Shown: one piece after another, positions 1 through 13,100 of the stretch
How positions within the stretch are numbered: position 1 is the first letter of the stretch
How the letters are laid out: every line of letters starts with the position of its first letter
Assembly (NCBI RefSeq): GCF_020921035.1
Contig: NC_063150.1
Location: 868,001-932,000 of the forward strand
Source: Rhodamnia argentea
Lineage: Eukaryota; Streptophyta; Magnoliopsida; Myrtales; Myrtaceae
Direction of reading: 5' to 3'
Length of the DNA: 64,000 nt
The notes under the pieces: generated by a model
What the model was told of the DNA's origin: nothing
What the model saw: only the letters and a program-made list of their open reading frames with translations
The model's database searches: none
Position numbers and translations under genes: made by a program

Positions 1-1525
1 ACATCATAAATGTTTGTAATTAAAAAGATAACAAAGTATGTATATGACGTGAAATTAGATCCAAGATGGGAAAGCACTTACTATTCATCTCACTGTTAAT
101 CTTTGTGCCTATTTTGAACAGGTGCTTAATACATTGGGCTCTCGATATCACCAAAAGAATTGATTATATAATTGCCTTTGCGTGACTGTTATGCGGACAT
201 TCTGTTTTGAGCCACAAAAAAAAAATAATCAATTTAAAAAATATTGTGGGATCCACTCTTTTATGAATTTATGGTTTCCAACATGTTATTGCTCCTCACA
301 GTCACTCAAAAACCTGTTATGCTAGTAAAGTTCTATCATCAATGAAGTAAGAGCTGCGACAAAAGAAAGGCGACACACCCTGGCCAATCATCACCCTCAT
401 CGTTGTATCTCGTTATGGAAATGGCAAGAGAATTAGAATCGACATCTTATCCGACGTAAACTCGAGCGCAGTTGCAACTGTTCGTCCTTGCAGCTTCTTA
501 CGTTGTCTGGTTTTTTACGAGAAAACTATCTGTAGAGATTGTTCCGGTCTTGTTTTCGTGACAAGCTTGTTCGAGTCGTTTGATTTCGCCTTCTATCGCA
601 GAGCATGCACCAGTTTCATTACTTGTTTAGAATGTGGTCAAGGAACCATTGCATCAACTCTCGATGCATCTGCAGTCGCTCTCTACCGTGGTCCGCCGAT
701 TCTCCGCTCACCTTCGGTTCCTCCTTCCGTCGCCTTTCTTTTTCTTCTCTCGCGACCATCGAATTGGATTCTCGGCGGGTTCATCCTCGAAGCCGAAGCA
801 TTCTTCATATCATACAACGTAATACCAACGTCCACCTTTTGTTAGGATACGAACGACCCTAAAAATGAACCGAAAGAGTACTTAACAAGCTCAAAACATC
901 CCGGACCTTCCGAGCATTGATCGTCCTTCGTTACAATGCGACAGTTACGATCGTGCTTAAACAGCGGACGTGATCGAATCAGCACGAACCTTGGACATCG
1001 ATCTTCTCTCCCTCGCTCCTATCTGTATTAGCTAGTTTTCGCAAGCTTTCAAGGGTCTGAATCCATTGAAGTGACAACTCAAAAGATTAATCTTGGAGAC
1101 CATTACGTTGGACTCACGCTACAAGTCTTGCGATGGTTAGTCCAAATCATTAGGCTCCCAATAATTAAAACCCTCAATGACCCCAACGGAAGAAATCCCA
1201 CGTGGGTGATCCAGATTCCAGACGCTTACTCTTCCTCCAAGTCTTGTCAATTTTGCAGACTTGGCAATCTATCAATAGTTTTTGGGAAGTCTAATTGTGC
1301 TTCAATTGCAATCTTAATCCGTTTTAGGAAATTAAATCCCTTTCCATGCTGTCGGCTCCACATCTCATTTCTTCAATGTGTTCTAGTATCTATCCAAACA
1401 GTTTTAGGAAATTGATTCCCCTTTTCTCTAAATTTAGTTTCTTTTTGTCGAACAGCAAATTTGCTACTTATTTAATCATTTGCTCGACGATGAAGTATTT
1501 ATGCCATAATAATATTGAACGCACT
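1..1525. other. Intergenic DNA, no gene recognised
   Basis: No supportable gene. Between about 340 and 1060 the base composition is more balanced than its surroundings and short open frames overlap in three phases, but none carries a recognisable domain or a consistent exon-intron structure. It may be decayed transposon sequence. The rest is AT-rich. Confidence 0.5.
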
Positions 1526-1965
1526 CTTTTTTTTTTTTTTAGAATACCAAACCAATTGCAATTATGCCAATTCAATTCTAAACATTTTGCAATTATATCA
1601 ATTCGGTTCATTCGGTCAATTTTGGTCGGCCAATGCCGATGTGAATGCTAGCCGAATTTGGCCGTCCAAATGCATATTATTTTAATATTTATTTTGGAAT
1701 TTTTTTTATTTTTTTATTTTGTTCCCTATTTTTCTTTCTTCTTCCTTTCCTTCCATCTCCTTCCTCTGGCCGAAAGAAAAAATGAATAAAATTAAAGAAC
1801 ATTAAAATATTATGCCTTTAGCCGGTGTTCATGTTGGCATCGGAAATGGTTTATGACTGAATTGCACAATTGCAAAAGATTTATGGCTGAATTGACAAAA
1901 AAAAAATTAGGACTGAATTCGCACAATTGCAATATTTTTTTGGATGTTTTTGATAATTTTCCTTT
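1526..1965. repeat. Degenerate foldback (Mutator-like) repeat
   Basis: The two ends are imperfect inverted copies built around the words 'caattgcaattatgcc' (left) and, reversed, 'gcacaattgcaatattt' (right). The same end type bounds the larger element at 53531-56298, whose 9-bp target duplication points to a Mutator-like origin. The left end is eroded into a poly-T run, so no target duplication could be read here and the borders are approximate. Confidence 0.5.
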
Positions 1966-2149
1966 TTTTTCTTGCAATTGATGGAAAGAAAATAATTTAA
2001 TATTTGTATAAATTTTAGGTAATTATATGGTCAATCAGTTTTTTATGCTTATGTACTTTTTTTATAAATTTATTAATTAGGTTGTCCGAAATAAGGTTAA
2101 TCATTCATTGTTGGTGAATTTTCAATATCTCCGACCAATTTAAGCGAAA

Positions 2150-3212
2150 GAAACAGCTGACCTCACAAATAAAAACGAAGGAAAGCGACGAAATGGAGTC
2201 TAATACCAACTTGTAGATTCGATGCTCAAGTCACCCATGACCTTCGTCACCCGCGACTTCAATGAAATTCTATTGGTCCGACTTAATACCACTCGCATCT
2301 GATTGGTCCGTCACTGTTCCAGCTGCAACTCGCTGTCCCCGAAAGCGAGAGGCGCACGAAGACCCCATTACTATTGAGTTCCAAGCCAATGAGAAGAAGA
2401 GAGAACGCTCCAAAAGAGAGACAGAGAGCGAATCTCCCCCTTCTCTCCGACGTCCGCATATTTCTCTGTCGAAGCGCATTTGCTCCTTGTTAACTGGAGG
2501 TGTCTTGGTGGATTGGAGTCTCGGAAAGAGTGGAATTCGCATTCGCCTGCTCGGGAGAAGCTCCGGATTCGGCGGGTCGGAGCTGCGATCTGGCCGGTGA
2601 ATTCGCCGCCGGCGGTGGATGACTCCGAGGAATGCGCGTTTTTGGTGAGTCTTCGTTCCGCACTTCATTGATCGAGGCGGCATTTTTGCGTGCAATTCGC
2701 TGTTCGGTTAAGATTGTTGTGGCGAATGTTTGAATTTGCTTTCCTGTTGGTGTGATCTGCGCTTTGCGATTGGGTTTTCATTCGGATCACATCAATTTTG
2801 AATTTTGAAAGTTGGGTTCGCAAAAATGAGGTAGCTTTGCGTTGTGTTGTGTTAAAGGCAAGATCCGGTGGAAGTCTGGTCGTAATGGTGGCATTCGGAT
2901 TGAGTTTCTGATATCAATGAAGAATTGGATTGAGTGGCTGATCGTAATGAATAAGAGGTCTGACAATTGTGTGCCTTTGTTGATTTTCCTTGCACTTGGC
3001 CGATGAGTCCAGAGTTTTGTCTTACGAGCATCTAGAATTGATTAAGGCATTGATGATCATGTTTTTGACATGAAATGCAAGTCTTACAGAAATACTTCTA
3101 TCATGACGAAGATTGAATTAATCCTTTACTTGATTTTGTACTGATTTTCGAGTTTATCTGTAGATACCTGTAGATACATCTGGCAAGATCGTGAGATTTT
3201 AGGGGCAGATCA
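2150..3212 (+). promoter_or_regulatory. Promoter and 5' UTR region of the transporter gene
   Basis: The stretch just upstream of the transporter becomes GC-richer from about 2300, as in plant 5' leaders. A strong donor (GTGAGT) at 2645 could end a non-coding first exon. A matching acceptor lies near 3160-3170, just before the start codon at 3213. This makes a leader intron of roughly 0.5 kb likely, but the transcription start is not visible. A 141-codon open frame on the minus strand across 2270-2695 has no family signature and was not called. Confidence 0.45.
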
Positions 3213-6200
3213 ATGAAGAACGGGATTATAGAATGCAGTGTTTGCCACTCGAAGCTTTTGTCACCAAGCTCCAAAACCATATCAAGGGCCTATGACCGGC
3301 ACAGAAGCAGAGTATCGTCCAAGCAGCGTGCCCTCAACACCCTCTTGGTGGTCGGGGATTGTATGTTAGTTGGTTTACAGGTAATTACTTGCATTTATAT
3401 CAGTTTTTGCTTTCCTTCCCTGGATTGATTGGTTCATTAGGAAAACCTCTTTTGTCATTCCCACAAATTAGTAGCAAAAGGCATGGTGCATGTTCTTGAA
3501 TTAATGCACGAAGTAATAGTAAAAGCATTTCGTTCTCTTCTCCATCCGTTCCCAAAAGGAAGATGTATTCACAGTCATCCACTAGCTTATATTCCTTTAA
3601 TTGTCCTATGTGCTTCTAGAAACATGAAATGCCTAAATATCCTCATGGTTCTGGTGTGGTATTAGAAACATGATGTTATGCTAGATGTATTAATCGATCA
3701 TACATTACACTTGGTCTTTGACTTCGCTTAGTAGTTGTTGTTGACTTTGTATGGTTTAAATAAACAAGCATTATTCTTCATGATTTCCACTGAGTCATTG
3801 GCTTTTCCAAACGGTTGACTATTTTTACCATTTTGTGTTCTTATCCACTACGGAATTATATTTTTGGCTTGTCTTTTGATAGTCTACTTGTAGGATCTTA
3901 GTCCATGCTTTTTGAAGGTGCAAAGATCATCTGACTTGTTTATGACTTCTGTTCTGCCAGCCTGTTTTGGTTTATATGTCCAAGGTTGATGGAAAGTTCA
4001 ACTTTAGCCCAATCAGCGTTAATTTTTTGACTGAGCTTGCAAAGGTCGCTTTTGCAATTGTTATGCTTTTGTTACAGGTACTTTTCCCTTTCTCTTTTTT
4101 CCTGACTCAATATACATCAACAGTTTAGTGTTGTCCAGCTTTTCACATATAATATTACAATTGATCTGAGACTGTGGAAGGAAGATTGTCTTTCGTGTGG
4201 ATAATGCTGTTAAGCATGTAATGTACATTGATTTTGGGGAGGGGCTGGGGAAGTTTAGAAGATAGAGGTACTGTCTGAAATACCAATAAAAAAAAAAATG
4301 ATACTTAATAATGGCATTTTATTTCTATATCTCATGCTAAGTTCTTGCTGTCTCGATTTACTCTGTAGGCAAGGAATCAAAAAGTTGGAGAGAAGCCATT
4401 GTTATCAATATCGACTTTTGTGCAGGTATCAGTTCGATACTTTAATCCACCTTAGTTTTATGTATTTTTAGTTTGAAGTTAAGCCTTTTGCTTCATTGTG
4501 GAGTACATATCAAAATAATTCACGTTGGAAAAGTTAAGCATGTCAGGTTTTTGCACCATGATCTGTCATTTGCCCTTACAAAATTGTCAATGAATACATT
4601 TGCAAGTAAACATGGAATATGCGCTCGCATGATTAACATTCTCCTTGGGTATAATACTTACTCAATGAGTGGTCTGTAAACCTAGGCTGTTGTACTTTGA
4701 GATTTTGATATTTTTAATCAGGGTATTAACATAAGGATGAATAAAGTTGCGAGACAGATAGCTAGCACCACATTGAGACTGCTGCAGAGGTGGGACAAAG
4801 ACTCGCATGACTACTGCCCAAAGAGCTGGCACTAAGTAGGCCTGGTGCCACTATAATGGACTTCTCATAGTGTAGCACTGCAGAGTATGGAACCGAAGGA
4901 AACAGGGATGAATAAGGAGGATGTGGGGATCGTCGTGGGTGCCTATTGTTCCCATGGGATGAAGGATGGGGGAGTTTGCTGTTTCAGCTATACTTAATGA
5001 GTGGTCTGTAGCAGCGAGACTAGTTCCCCGGTTACCTGCCACCAGTATACTTGCAGGTTAACATTAAGTTTACCTGCTAGGTGATGGACTGGTGTCGGCG
5101 ACAAGTATTGCTTTAAAGATATCAATTTGGAAGGCTGAAGAATGTTGTGGAAGAAGGATTTCCTTTTACTTAGTTTTTTTCTCAGCAACTAAGCATGTGC
5201 TCACAATCTGTTGAATTCAGACCGATATATCTCAATGAAACGTAGCCTTAGATGTCCTTTTAATTGGCCTAGCTTTTCAGTTTTGATTTTTGTTTACAAG
5301 TTCCATCTCTTTGTAGGCAGCACGCAACAATGTGCTTCTTGCTGTTCCAGCCCTTCTCTATGCTATCAATAACTATTTGAAGTTCATCATGCAGGTAATT
5401 TTTCTTCATTGACATATCTATATGCTTCTTGACCTAGTGATGTTCTGCCTTTACCATGATTTAAGAGATCTTGGGCTTGACTTCTGCATTCCCCCTCCGT
5501 CATCATACATATTAAGGCAGCCTTGAGTACCAACTAACCTAATTCTCTTTTAAATCATGGGTTTGACCATACCCTGTAATAGATGATGCTTGAAATGAGA
5601 ACATGATTTGATACCAAAAGGCACTTTTATGTACATGGCCAAGAAATGCGTGGAAGTTTGATGTAGCTTTACAATTGAATCTTATTCAAAGGGGAGTTTT
5701 AAGTATGGAATGGATCACCACATGTGCAGACGAACAGAGCCTACCACGCACTTATGAAGATAATAAAATTTAACTGACAAGTTTGTGAGTGACTGTCCAT
5801 TTGGCTTCTGTTATGATATGCTGTTCTTCCTCCAAATGGTTTGACACTAGTTATTAAAATCAAATGGAGTGAACAAATTTGCTCAAACATATTTATAGAA
5901 ATATGACCGTGCTTAATGATTGACATGTTTGTAGATTCTTAATTATTGCCAGGATGTACGTAATAATGAATGTTAAGTGTATTTTCCTATGTGCGATCTT
6001 AATAGACAAGGAATGTCAAACGCATGCTTAGTGTGTGTGTGTGTGGTCGCACTTGACCTTTTAAGCAGAGGAGCATTTAATGACATGCCTTGCTTATGGC
6101 TAGAAAATTTGTGCCGCTTTCGAGCAATATTCTTCGCCCTTATTCATTCTTTTTGGGACTTGGTTTGCTGTTGATGTTGGAGTTGCTGCAGCTTCCAAAT

Positions 6201-9134
6201 AGATTGGCTGCTAATAACTGGGATTACATTTTTCTGCAGTTATACTTTAATCCTGCAACAGTGAAAATGCTAAGCAACTTGAAGGTACTCTGATTCGTAA
6301 TCCGTTCTCTTGTTTTTCCATTCTATAGTAGTTTTAGCTGTCAGAGTTCACTTAATGTGCTTTTATTAATTTCATGTTTTTATCACAAATCCTGCAGGTT
6401 CTGGTTATTGCATTTTTGTTGAAAATAATAATGAAGCGCAGATTCTCCATAATTCAGGTTGTTCTGGGCTTTGATATCCTGTTTCCTTTGTTTTTCAGTT
6501 CAGACGAAGTTTTGGGTTTTGGGTGAGGGGAATTTCGTTGATCCACAATGTCAATGAAAGTTCTCTTTGTGGGCATAATACACCATCTTTACTATTTGAA
6601 CATGTAAATTGAATATTCATTTATTGGCAGTGGGAAGCCCTTGCTCTCTTGCTCATTGGGATTAGCATTAATCAGCTGCGCTCACTACCCGACGGACCTG
6701 CTTTGGGTCTTCCTGTTGGAACGGTTGCGTATATCTATACATTTATTTTTGTAAGAGATTTCTTGTTGCTTTTTCATCTTATTCTTGTTAGCTTCTCTTT
6801 TGGACTATTTTGTCTGGTACCTAGATTTATTTCATTAGAAGGGATGCCCATGTTTTATTTTGCAGGTCACAGTTCCGTCTCTTGCCTCTGTATATAATGA
6901 ATATGCTCTGAAGAGTCAATATGACACAAGTATATATCTTCAGGTAATATTTGCAACATGTGTAATTTTGTGGTGCTCCTATTTCTCGTCATTTTGGCAG
7001 ACTACACCATTTTGCGATATATGTGGTGTTGCCAGAGATACTATCCTAAAAGTTTAGGCTGTCAAGGAAAGACCTAATATATCTAGCATATTTCTTGACC
7101 TGCCTCGTCCTCTACATGTTCAAGTCCATCCAACAACACAAACAGAAAAACCTTTTAAAAAAAAAAAAAAGAGTGAGTGATAGGATTGGAATTATTGGCC
7201 CGTGCTTTGGTACCAACATTTGTTGCAAAAGATTGAGATGTCAGGTAGGAAATGGACTCGCGCTAAATTGGTGTATTTCTTGTTTTGCAGAAACATCTCA
7301 AGTAGCTATTATGCTAGATTTTTTAAGGGCCATATTCTTGGCACGTCCTCTTGTGTATAGGCCAAATTTTTATACATCGGACATTGGATTGGTTTTCCCA
7401 TGTCAAATTGACAATTGCAGGCCCAAAATTTAAAGAAAGTAAAACAGATGAGTGATAGGATGGGAATTCTGGATGTGCATTCTGGTACCATGTGGACAGC
7501 ATTCACTCCAAAAAATTTAAGTTAGGACAGGCTCACATTGCATATCCGGGGATTTTCTCTCTTATTTTGGACAAACATCTCAAATCAAATAGTTCACATC
7601 GTGCTATATCTGTGATATCCCTTTATGTAACATTTGTTACTTTATTTATTTTTCTTGCTTTGCGGGTCTCATCTTATGCCCTTTTTCTAATTCTTCTTTC
7701 TGTTGCAGAATTTATTTTTATATGGATATGGTGCTATATTTAACTTTCTGGGAATTCTTGGAACTGCCATTGTTAAAGGTATTGGCATGCTTTTAAGAAG
7801 CTGTTTAATAAATAAACCTAGCATTGTGGCCGACTTTTTTCCTTGATTTGATTGTGATGAACTATGTCTTCTCTCTCTTGGATGGCATCCTTGAGTGCAT
7901 TAATTTGATGGGACTAAATTTTTCATGTATTCCAAAGTAAATTTTCTAATGTATTGCAAAATACTTACAGTTTGTTATTACTTTTTCTTTTCAGGTCCCA
8001 GCAGCTTTGACATCTTGGAAGGACATTCAAAAGCTACCATGTTTCTAATCTTTAATAATGCAGCCCAAGGAATTTTATCTTCCTTTTTTTTCAAATACGC
8101 AGGTTTGATTTTGTTTTGCTTGTTCTGCTTATTATATTTTGCTCATCTTTAGTTAGAGCTCTCTAATTTTGAATATATTATGCTTAACAGGCCTGTCTAT
8201 CACGTCCAATTCTTTTGACTTAATTTTGTCTCACTCGTGTCATCAGCTTTTCTAAGTTCTTCGACAGAATTAGTCTCTTTCCCCTAATTTCTGCATTGGT
8301 TGTAAATAGATACAATTTTGAAGAAGTACTCGTCAACAGTTGCCACAATCTTCACCGGCATAGCTTCAGCTGCACTCTTTGGTCATACTTTAACTGCCAA
8401 CTTCGTCTTAGGAATTTCTGTTGTGTTTATATCAATGCATCAGGTAAACTGTGGATGAAAGTGGCTTCGTTGTACAGATTTGGGTTTGATTAGATTCCAT
8501 AAATTTAACCATATGGCTAAGAGATTGCTTTTGCATCTTTCCCTCAGTTCTTTTCACCCATTTCAAAGGTTAAAGATCCACCAAGAAATGGGACTCTGGA
8601 ATTAGTTGATCATCAGGACAGCCACAGGTGATGCCGATATCTATTCATCTTTCTGTAAATTTCTTTAGCTTATGGAAAAGCAGTCATAAAGATGTGGTTC
8701 TAGTGCCCGTATTTGGAGTTACTTATCTCTTCCTAATGCAGATTTTATTGTTCTTGATGCTGCTGTTACCTAATGTTAAAGTATTAGAGTCAATGAATCT
8801 TATATAGATGGAAATGATCAAAGATATTTTTGGGCATTACCTACCAGAAGTCTAGAATATTTCACGTGGAAATTACTTTTAAGCACAAACATATAAGTTT
8901 CTTTCCCCTGCAATTAAACTTTTGTGGTGTTTCTTCCTTTTCAGGTCTAAGGATTCATTTATAAATATGGCAGCAGGAGCAAATGATGAGGTATGAAATT
9001 TATCTGATTAAATTAATAGCTTCTAATCCTTCTTAAATTCATCCATTTGTTAATCTTTCTCCATATTTATTTGCCTACTCCAGGCTAGTCATCGGGTAGG
9101 GTCTGATGAGGAACAGCCTCTACTCCCCAGATAG
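3213..9134 (+). CDS. Nucleotide-sugar transporter (CMP-sialic acid transporter-like, NST-KT family)
   Basis: Predicted exons: 3213-3380, 3961-4077, 4369-4425, 5317-5394, 6240-6284, 6398-6457, 6631-6750, 6866-6943, 7709-7778, 7995-8102, 8310-8443, 8548-8627, 8945-8990, 9084-9134; all junctions are GT-AG and keep frame, giving about 403 aa. I recognise the plant CMP-sialic-acid-transporter-4-like family: an N-terminal cytosolic stretch with a CxxC pair (IECSVCHSK), then about ten hydrophobic segments, including the conserved words [30 protein letters not shown] and [17 protein letters not shown]. The protein should exchange nucleotide sugars for nucleoside monophosphate across the Golgi or ER membrane. 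The exact substrate cannot be read from sequence, and plants have little or no sialic acid, so the family name should not be taken literally. The tail is hydrophilic and ends in PLLPR, the usual family ending. The start is the first ATG after a probable leader intron. Confidence 0.93.
7177..7620 (+). repeat. Diverged tandem duplication inside a transporter intron
   Basis: In the intron between exons ending at 6943 and starting at 7709, the word 'gagtgataggattggaatt' near 7175 recurs with one change near 7450. Both are followed by 'ctttggtacca' or 'ttctggtacca' and later by 'aaacatctcaa'. This suggests an old direct duplication with a period near 270 bp. It does not disturb splice sites. Confidence 0.45.
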
Positions 9135-10510
9135 GTTACGTCAGGTCTGATGCTCCCTTATCCATTTTCCAGATTCACTTTGTACTTCCCTACTTTTATG
9201 TCTACGGTCAGATTTTGCTTACTGGGATACTTAAAGATTTCATCTCTCAAGATCCCAAAATGGGTTTGGCAAAGTGGATATTCTGGGTAAAGCTAACTAG
9301 AGAGCTTTAAGAATGAGACTAACAGTTGGTCTTACTGCTTGTAGACTCTGCAACAAGGATCCGTTTGTTTGAAGGAAAACTGTTTCTGGGAAATTGTTTT
9401 CATGATATAAAACTAATCGATTTACGAAAAACGTTTTTCATGGATTGAAAACAACAAGCTTAAGTCCTTACCAAAAAAAAAACAACAAGCTTAAGTTGTA
9501 GGAAAACGACTTCCCTTTCTGGCAAGAAGGAAACACTTTCCCTATACCACCAAATAAATGAAAACTAACCATATTTCTTAAAAATGATTTTCATGTAAAA
9601 TACTTCCCAGTATATTGAAGTTTTCAGTGAAACAAACACATTCTAAGTAGACAGAGAAGGTATGGTTTTTCCCTAACGGAAAACTTGGGTACACTGAGTC
9701 CATATGGACTGGATAGATCTGGATTGTCACATATGGTAGTCCTGCATGATGCACTGGTCTGACAGTGCAAATCTCGTCCATCCATCTGAATTTGGTGCGG
9801 GAAACAGATGCTTTTAGAGACAGTCTTTTGTATATCTCATCTTCCACAGGTCACATCATAACTTGCATATGCATATATAATAATTAGTCTAACACTGGAA
9901 CCAGCCTATTTCAAAGGCTGTACCTGATGCGTGGACTTTTCCAGCTCCTTTAAACATTACATGTTGATAGTTTCTGGTCAGATTTCTAGCCAAATGTTGA
10001 TGCATGTGTTTTAGTGATGATGTTTTTTATTTTTATTTTTTGTTAGCTTGGCCTTCCATGGTGATGATGTGCTGTAGGAGAGAGGCCTTTGGCTCCAAGG
10101 CCATAGACATGATGAGATATTTCAGTTTCTGGTACTGAGTAAACTGCTTTGCCTTTGCAGGAAATTTTCAGGCATTGTCTAGGAAGAAAATGGTACAGAG
10201 ATGGCCACTTATCAGATTCGGTGTGGAATAATCGAGCAATGCGTGCTGCTCCTGTGGGATCCACGAGTGTCGCTGAATCCAGTTAGTTCCGATATTGAAG
10301 CTTTTTCATTTGGGAGAGCTCGAAGCATTTTTTCTTTTGGATAGAAGATAGCAGCGCGTAAGGTGCCATGCCAGTTTTCGAGATCCTTGGATTTCTGTTG
10401 CAGACAATGTAAAGCCTATCATTCTTATCTGTATTCTTTAAGACATTGAGAAATATTTTTTGCTTCGACTTTTCATAGGTTTCTCAAAATATGTATTCTT
10501 TCTTCATTTA
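9135..10510 (+). other. 3' UTR and downstream flank of the transporter
   Basis: No further coding frame continues from the stop at 9134. Several AG/GT pairs exist (for example near 9140 and 9849), so a spliced 3' UTR is possible, but the poly(A) site cannot be placed with confidence. A T-rich stretch near 10504-10540 probably lies beyond the transcript end. Confidence 0.4.
9357..9645. mobile_element. MITE-like foldback element
   Basis: The left end reads 'cgtttgtttgaaggaaaac' and the right end, reversed, 'gtgtttgtttcactgaaaac', so the segment has imperfect terminal inverted repeats. The interior is rich in GAAAA/TTTTC words. This matches a very common plant class of small non-autonomous DNA elements whose ends carry 'tgtttgtttc..gaaaa'. 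No clean target duplication was found, so the superfamily is left open. Confidence 0.55.
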
Positions 10511-13100
10511 TTTTTTTATTGTTTTTTTTTTTTTTTTTTGTGACAACAGAAGTTCTCATTTCAATTTCGTTCTTCCAAAGGAATAGAAATCAAATGCTCA
10601 TAAATTTGTTGAACAGACATTTAGCTTTCCGTTTTTTTTTATGGAGCGACAATGCTCCTGACCATACGAGTGCTTCTGTTATACTTACAACGTCCCATTT
10701 ATGAACCAGCTATAAGTACGTTGTCCAAGAGTGGTGAATTAAGAACTAGGAGCAGTGGGCAGCATAGTTTGTTCAGAAACAATGTAAACAATCAAGTTTC
10801 ACCTTTCATTGTAACTAGAACACAAAAAATGACATTCTAATCATTGGTGAAAGATTGTCCTAGGGGCTCTCCGGCCAGGGAGGGGCTTGCTCTCGTAACC
10901 TTATCTCCCGGTGTATGTACAGGCAGGCTTTTGATGATGATGTCACAGTAGGTACTTTTTGATGTGGCCGTGGGATGCAGATAATGGGGATGGTGGTAGC
11001 CATGGATGGCTATGGTGGTGGTGGGTCGGGAGTAGATTCTCTTTTATCACCCTCCCAATTGTCTTTTAATGATGTTGATGTACGTAACTGGTTTTATATA
11101 TATACATACACGCGTGCGCGCGAACGAAATCAGGTGTTTAATGATATGTGTGGGATGATCTTGTCTATGACAAGTACAGATTAAGAAAACCTTCTAAAGG
11201 CCCATACCCTTTAGGCACGCTCCCTTTGTTGATTGTTAATATGGCCTCATCAGCGACTTTTGTTTTCTGCATGCGCCACGTGACATGTATTAAAAGATTA
11301 AAAGAAGATCGCGGGTAGGTAACGATCTGGGACGTCACAGCTTTGTTTTTCATTTACAACTTAGTATGCTGGCAAATAGATTTCGTTTCTTCTGGATTTA
11401 GCTTGCCAATCTAGCAAAGCTTCAAAGCTCTAATCTCGACGAACAAATGATGAGTAACATTCTCCTTATTGCGGGTTTGTCCATCATTTGGCACCATTTA
11501 GAAATCTTATTCCTTTTTTTTTTCTGTTCAAACCAGGAGTTAATATCCAGTCTCTGTCATCCCTACCTGCCGAAGGGAGATGCCAGCATCAAACCTGAGT
11601 CCTCCGGGCCGAATGAGACACCAGTGGCCAGGAAAGAATGAAGTATGGAACAAGTCAAAACATCTATCACCAAAAACAAGTGACACACTTTTCACTCTAA
11701 TTATATTGCTCTGAAGTCCTGAGAATTGACACTCTCGAATAGACCAATTAGCCGAATCATATCTCAACTACAGGAGATTCAGTTGGGTGCAAAATTATAC
11801 AACACAGGGTGGAATTGTCATACCCAAAATGCCAGCTTCAGAGAATACATTGCATGGGGAAGTCCTCGCTGCCTAGGATTACTAAAATCAGAGGACAAAA
11901 CTGAGCTGCTGTCAATCAATCACCAAGGATCATTCAAAATGCAGAAGGCTTCGTTGGTGCCAATGCCTCCGCCCCCCCCCCCCCCTCCAAAAAAAAAGAA
12001 AGAAAGTGCATCGAGTCCCATTTCCATTTTCAGGATCTTCCTCCACTTCATCTTTTCCTGCATTATTATTTACCATAACAGAAAAGAGAGCGCTGGTGAG
12101 GGAAAAATGAAGCAAAATGCCATTGCTAGAGAAATAGAACGAGAAAAGGATTTAGTGAACAATTCAGTCGAAGAACAGAAGTCAAAACCCCCCTAAAGGA
12201 CATGAGATCACCACAAAATATACAGAAAAAAAAAAGCATACAATAGGTCACAGGCTGGCGTTACACACTGCCAATCGTACCATCAATTTGGTTACAGAAT
12301 GCATATAGTGGAACATGAGACTTCTGACAGTTCCATCTATGAATAAATTTCATGAAAGTGAATTTTACGAGTAATTCTCCTGATTTTTCATGGTAAATTT
12401 TCCTTGTTTTTGTCAATAGTAGAAAAGTAAAACAGTAGAGAAAATTCTCTCTCTAGAGTATGAAACAGAAAAATAGAACTATCTGAAACTGTTAAAACCA
12501 GCCAATACCCAGGTACCTCTTCACTGAGCCAAACAATGCTCTGATCATTTCAGCCTAGTGCTTTCTTCTAGAACCAATTGCTAATATCACGTTCAGCCTT
12601 CAATTATTAAGTAAAATGCATGGTTCCAGTTAGTTCAGTGACTTTTTCTCTGCAAATGTTCATCAATGTCCTAACCTTAGCAGGGAAAACCCATGTCTTG
12701 CCGAGTCTCTGATCAAAGGAATTTGGGAGTCTAATAGCTCTCATTACCTAGTACGAGCTTCACAAACACTACAAAAAGCACTTGATCATGTTGAGTTGGA
12801 CATGACATGTACAGTAAGCTTATAGCTTAACAGAGCATGCTCTTCAATGTAACAAACATATTGCATTCTTTGAATCAGCAATTCAGTAAATTATTTTTCA
12901 ACACCCAGTACTCAACTACAGTGGAACAGAAGGAAGGATCTGAAAATGGTAATCAATCAATCAGAAGCAGGTACACAGATAGTCTTCAATTTTTGTAGGC
13001 TTGAGATCAATGCATCCAGTCTCCCATAAAGCTTCACAATTGGAGAATAAAAAAGAAACTAAGGACTAGAAAAACAGGTTTTCCAGTTGTATGTATCCAC
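10511..13100. other. Convergent intergenic interval and demethylase 3' region
   Basis: The transporter (plus) and the demethylase (minus) point towards each other here. The part nearest 13100 is probably the demethylase 3' UTR. No protein-coding frame with family signals was found on either strand. A C14 tract sits at 11972-11985. Confidence 0.45.
11972..11985 (+). repeat. C14 homopolymer
   Basis: Fourteen consecutive C on the plus strand (G14 on the minus strand), followed shortly by an A-run. Long C tracts are uncommon in AT-rich plant intergenic DNA and are also a common place for assembly or length errors. Confidence 0.85.

Noticed and set aside
558..862. Three overlapping plus-strand open frames of 62-95 codons
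   Set aside because: They overlap in different phases in a moderate-GC patch, carry no domain words and do not join to any exon.
2270..2695. 141-codon minus-strand frame upstream of the transporter
   Set aside because: It is the complement of the likely transporter leader; its composition is Arg/Ser-rich as expected from a GC-rich UTR, with no family signal.
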